The notes under the pieces are model-generated. The model saw nothing but the letters and a program-made list of their open reading frames with translations, did not search any database and had not been told where the DNA came from. A DNA stretch of 17,128 bases, taken from Euryarchaeota archaeon UBA433 (lineage in GTDB: Archaea; Thermoplasmatota; Poseidoniia; Poseidoniales; Poseidoniaceae). Positions 15,427-17,128 of this stretch are shown here, piece by piece. Location: contig DAFX01000102.1 of the NCBI GenBank assembly GCA_002495535.1, positions 1 to 17,128 of the forward strand, read 5' to 3'. How positions within the stretch are numbered: position 1 is the first letter of the stretch; each line of letters starts with the position of its first letter. The position numbers and the translations under genes are program-made.

Positions 15427-16956
15427 TTATGTAGACAATTTGGGCAATGGAAGATCCCCTTTACGACGAGCGAGCCCTAAATTCCGAGTTCTCAATTTGC
15501 TTTGACTACCGCCGCTTCGCCGCACGTCTGTCCGCACGACTTGGGACTCCAAAACAACGCCTTCATCGTCTCTGAGGATGATTTGCACATCAGCCGGACC
15601 CGTGAAATCCTTCGGCCAGGCAACACCAATCCAGAGGACAACGCCGCGCTCGAGGTACCTTGGGATCCAATCTAGGGCGTCGTCTTCAGAGGGGTGAGAC
15701 AGGTTGACGGCTTGTCGAGGGGGCGGGCAGGGGCTCAGTTCAAATCTGTGATCGCGCGATTCTGGTTCCCCGTTCGGCGTCAACACCTCAACCCGCACAT
15801 GGCGTTCTGTGAAGGTCTGATTGTTGAGTGCGATGAACAGGTTTCCCGCACCAGCATGGCACGTTTCATCCAACGCCACATCCATTCGCCATTCAGCCCT
15901 CAACAGAGGTGGTGCTCCTGAAAGCAAGTCATATTGAAGGCGGTCAAGGAGGAGGAACGCCCCCGGTTGCCAGCCTCGTGCATGAGCGATTAAACGCTGT
16001 AGACTGCGCCAGTTGAAACGATGTTCTTCATCCAAAAGCAAACCATCAATTCGATCTGGTAGAAGGAAGGCTTTGAGTTCCTCCAACGCCATGGATTCTG
16101 TGATCTCTTCTTCCATCTGCAAATGAAGGATGTAAAGTAGGCGCTCTAGAGCTTGTTTGGAAATGTTTCCTGGGACGAGTGCTTTTTTGAATGAATGACG
16201 CCATTCTTCCCATTCGAGTAACAAATCAGGGTCTAAATGAGCAACGAGAAGGTCACCAAGAACGCTACCGAGTTGGGTCGGGTGGTGGGTCGGCGCATGG
16301 AACACGAGTGAGGGGAAAGGGTCTCCTTGTTGGCGGACGAAGTCGTATGAAAAGACCGAATGAAACGTTTGGGCTACACCCCCGGTCATAGCAACAAGAA
16401 GGGCCAGATTCCACGCGAGGGAATTGGGTTCAAACGCCGAGGCGAAGACCAACAAGGCGAAGGTGATGCCTGAGAGAACGCTTGCCATGAGGTTGTTCCG
16501 ACGTTGATCCCTGAGGCTTTCGAGAATTCGGTCCATGCCAGGTTGCGCTCTCAAAGCGTGCCGTTTGCCGGCTTCAACACCGCCTTGTTCCCGCAGAGAA
16601 ATACGAGCCTGCATGGCTTGCCATGCAGCTTCGCTTGCAATCACACTGGGCGCAACGGCAATCACGACGGGGATGAGAAGGAAGAGGACCCATCCACCCG
16701 CAGACTCGATCAAAGACGGTTCTAAGAGGCTAATGAAGGCAAACATAGCGAGAAAGAATCCGTTCAATGAACGCCAGAACATCAGTGAGGGTTTTCTTGC
16801 CAATTGTCCAATCATCAGACGTCGCTTTTCCAATTTCAACCACTGTTGTTTTGTGTGTTCAAGGGGGTCTTCAGCGTGTTCAAACCCTTCGCCGTAGGGG
16901 TCAGGTAGCGCGAGGGGTTTCTCGAAACCCGGACTTTTTGCATCGCTTAACGCCAT
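15427..16956 (-). CDS. Four-helix membrane protein with beta-rich C-terminal domain, unknown function
   Basis: I do not recognise this 509-residue protein. A charged N-terminal segment (about 1-58) precedes two hydrophobic pairs: about 60-79 and 87-108, then about 157-177 and 181-203, with a basic Arg/Gln-rich link between them. Residues about 205-355 look helical and acidic, including the LYILHLQMEEEITESMALEE stretch from 274. Residues about 355-480 are beta-rich (MDVALDE, LFIALNNQTF, VRVEVLTPNG, VVLWIGVAW, VQIILRDDEG), resembling an Ig-like sandwich. The tail is basic. With four helices and both ends likely on one side, the soluble parts are probably cytoplasmic. ATG 16956 has GAGGG very close before it; the frame is open to a GTG at 17013, which a TATA-like site at 17038-17045 could serve as a leaderless start. 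The start is therefore uncertain. Confidence 0.75.
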   Translation of the reverse strand: MALSDAKSPGFEKPLALPDPYGEGFEHAEDPLEHTKQQWLKLEKRRLMIGQLARKPSLMFWRSLNGFFLAMFAFISLLEPSLIESAGGWVLFLLIPVVIAVAPSVIASEAAWQAMQARISLREQGGVEAGKRHALRAQPGMDRILESLRDQRRNNLMASVLSGITFALLVFASAFEPNSLAWNLALLVAMTGGVAQTFHSVFSYDFVRQQGDPFPSLVFHAPTHHPTQLGSVLGDLLVAHLDPDLLLEWEEWRHSFKKALVPGNISKQALERLLYILHLQMEEEITESMALEELKAFLLPDRIDGLLLDEEHRFNWRSLQRLIAHARGWQPGAFLLLDRLQYDLLSGAPPLLRAEWRMDVALDETCHAGAGNLFIALNNQTFTERHVRVEVLTPNGEPESRDHRFELSPCPPPRQAVNLSHPSEDDALDWIPRYLERGVVLWIGVAWPKDFTGPADVQIILRDDEGVVLESQVVRTDVRRSGGSQSKLRTRNLGLARRKGDLPLPKLST

Positions 16957-17037
16957 GGCCCTCAGGGCAGGACAAACCGCCCTTGAATTTGGCTCTTGCC
17001 TTTCAAAAACCACCCAACATAGGCATTGTGAACCCCC

Positions 17038-17045
17038 TTTTATTG
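17038..17045 (-). promoter_or_regulatory. Candidate TATA-like element between tRNA-Arg and the membrane protein gene
   Basis: The minus strand reads CAATAAAA here, the most A/T-rich short stretch in the gap. An archaeal start of transcription about 25 bases further on would fall near 17015, next to the GTG at 17013. The match to the archaeal TATA consensus is only partial. Confidence 0.2.
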
Positions 17046-17053
17046 ATTCAGAA

Positions 17054-17127
17054 CGGACGTGCCAGGATTTGAACCCGGGATCTTCGGCTTAGGAGGCCAA
17101 CGCATTATCCAGCTATGCTACACGCCC
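17054..17127 (-). tRNA. tRNA-Arg (anticodon CCT, reads AGG)
   Basis: A 74-base cloverleaf folds completely by eye. The acceptor stem is GGGCGTG/CACGTCC with one G-U pair, followed by T8 and A9. The D stem is GCAT/ATGC with G18-G19 in the loop. The anticodon stem is TTGGC/GCCGA around loop CTCCTAA, with anticodon CCT at 17091-17093. The variable loop is AGATC, and the T arm is CCGGG-TTCAAAT-CCTGG. The discriminator base is G. CCA is not encoded, as is common in archaea, and there is no intron. It ends one base from the window edge. Confidence 0.96.
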
Positions 17128-17128
17128 A

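Noticed and set aside
17054..17128. Integration site of a mobile element at the tRNA
   Set aside because: No integrase, direct repeat of the tRNA end or other mobile signature is visible in the window.

Overview
The window looks like a chromosomal segment of a planktonic euryarchaeon, most likely Marine Group II (Poseidoniales, Thermoplasmatota). The archaeal signs are a topoisomerase VI B-A gene pair, a tRNA-Arg without an encoded CCA end, an ArsR-type regulator and a giant surface protein built from a propeller and CARDB-like sandwiches. G+C is close to one half by eye. The lineage is an inference from gene content; no phylogeny was run.

Left part, plus strand (1-5641). The segment opens inside top6B, whose first codons lie before the window. 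It is followed by top6A, coupled by a TGATG-type junction. Two small membrane proteins (3157-4197 and 4207-4797) come next. They share a layout of N-terminal membrane helix, four-Cys outside domain and second membrane helix, but only the first has a long cytoplasmic tail with a duplicated motif. A winged-helix regulator (4880-5641) ends the block. Spacing is tight, so at least the first four genes may be co-transcribed.

Middle and right, minus strand (5654-15288). The regulator converges, with a 12-base gap, on a 1697-residue cell-surface protein. Reading backwards from the right, a probable operon runs from a degenerate SdhA/FrdA-like flavoprotein to a HIT-family protein, then a PlsC-like acyltransferase with C-terminal membrane helices, and then a 215-residue unknown. 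The giant surface gene follows after a 111-base gap and may have its own promoter. The surface protein has a signal peptide, a seven-repeat propeller interrupted in its fourth repeat by a von Willebrand A (vWA) domain, about six beta-sandwich domains and a C-terminal membrane anchor.

Far right (15427-17127, minus). A four-helix membrane protein of unknown family lies just downstream of a complete tRNA-Arg(CCT).

No mobile elements, CRISPR arrays, rRNA or integrases were seen, and no stretch over 300 bases lacks a gene. The most interesting items are the vWA domain nested inside one propeller blade, the flavoprotein that keeps the SdhA scaffold but lacks most of its active-site and FAD-linking residues, and the bacterial-type acyltransferase in an archaeal context.
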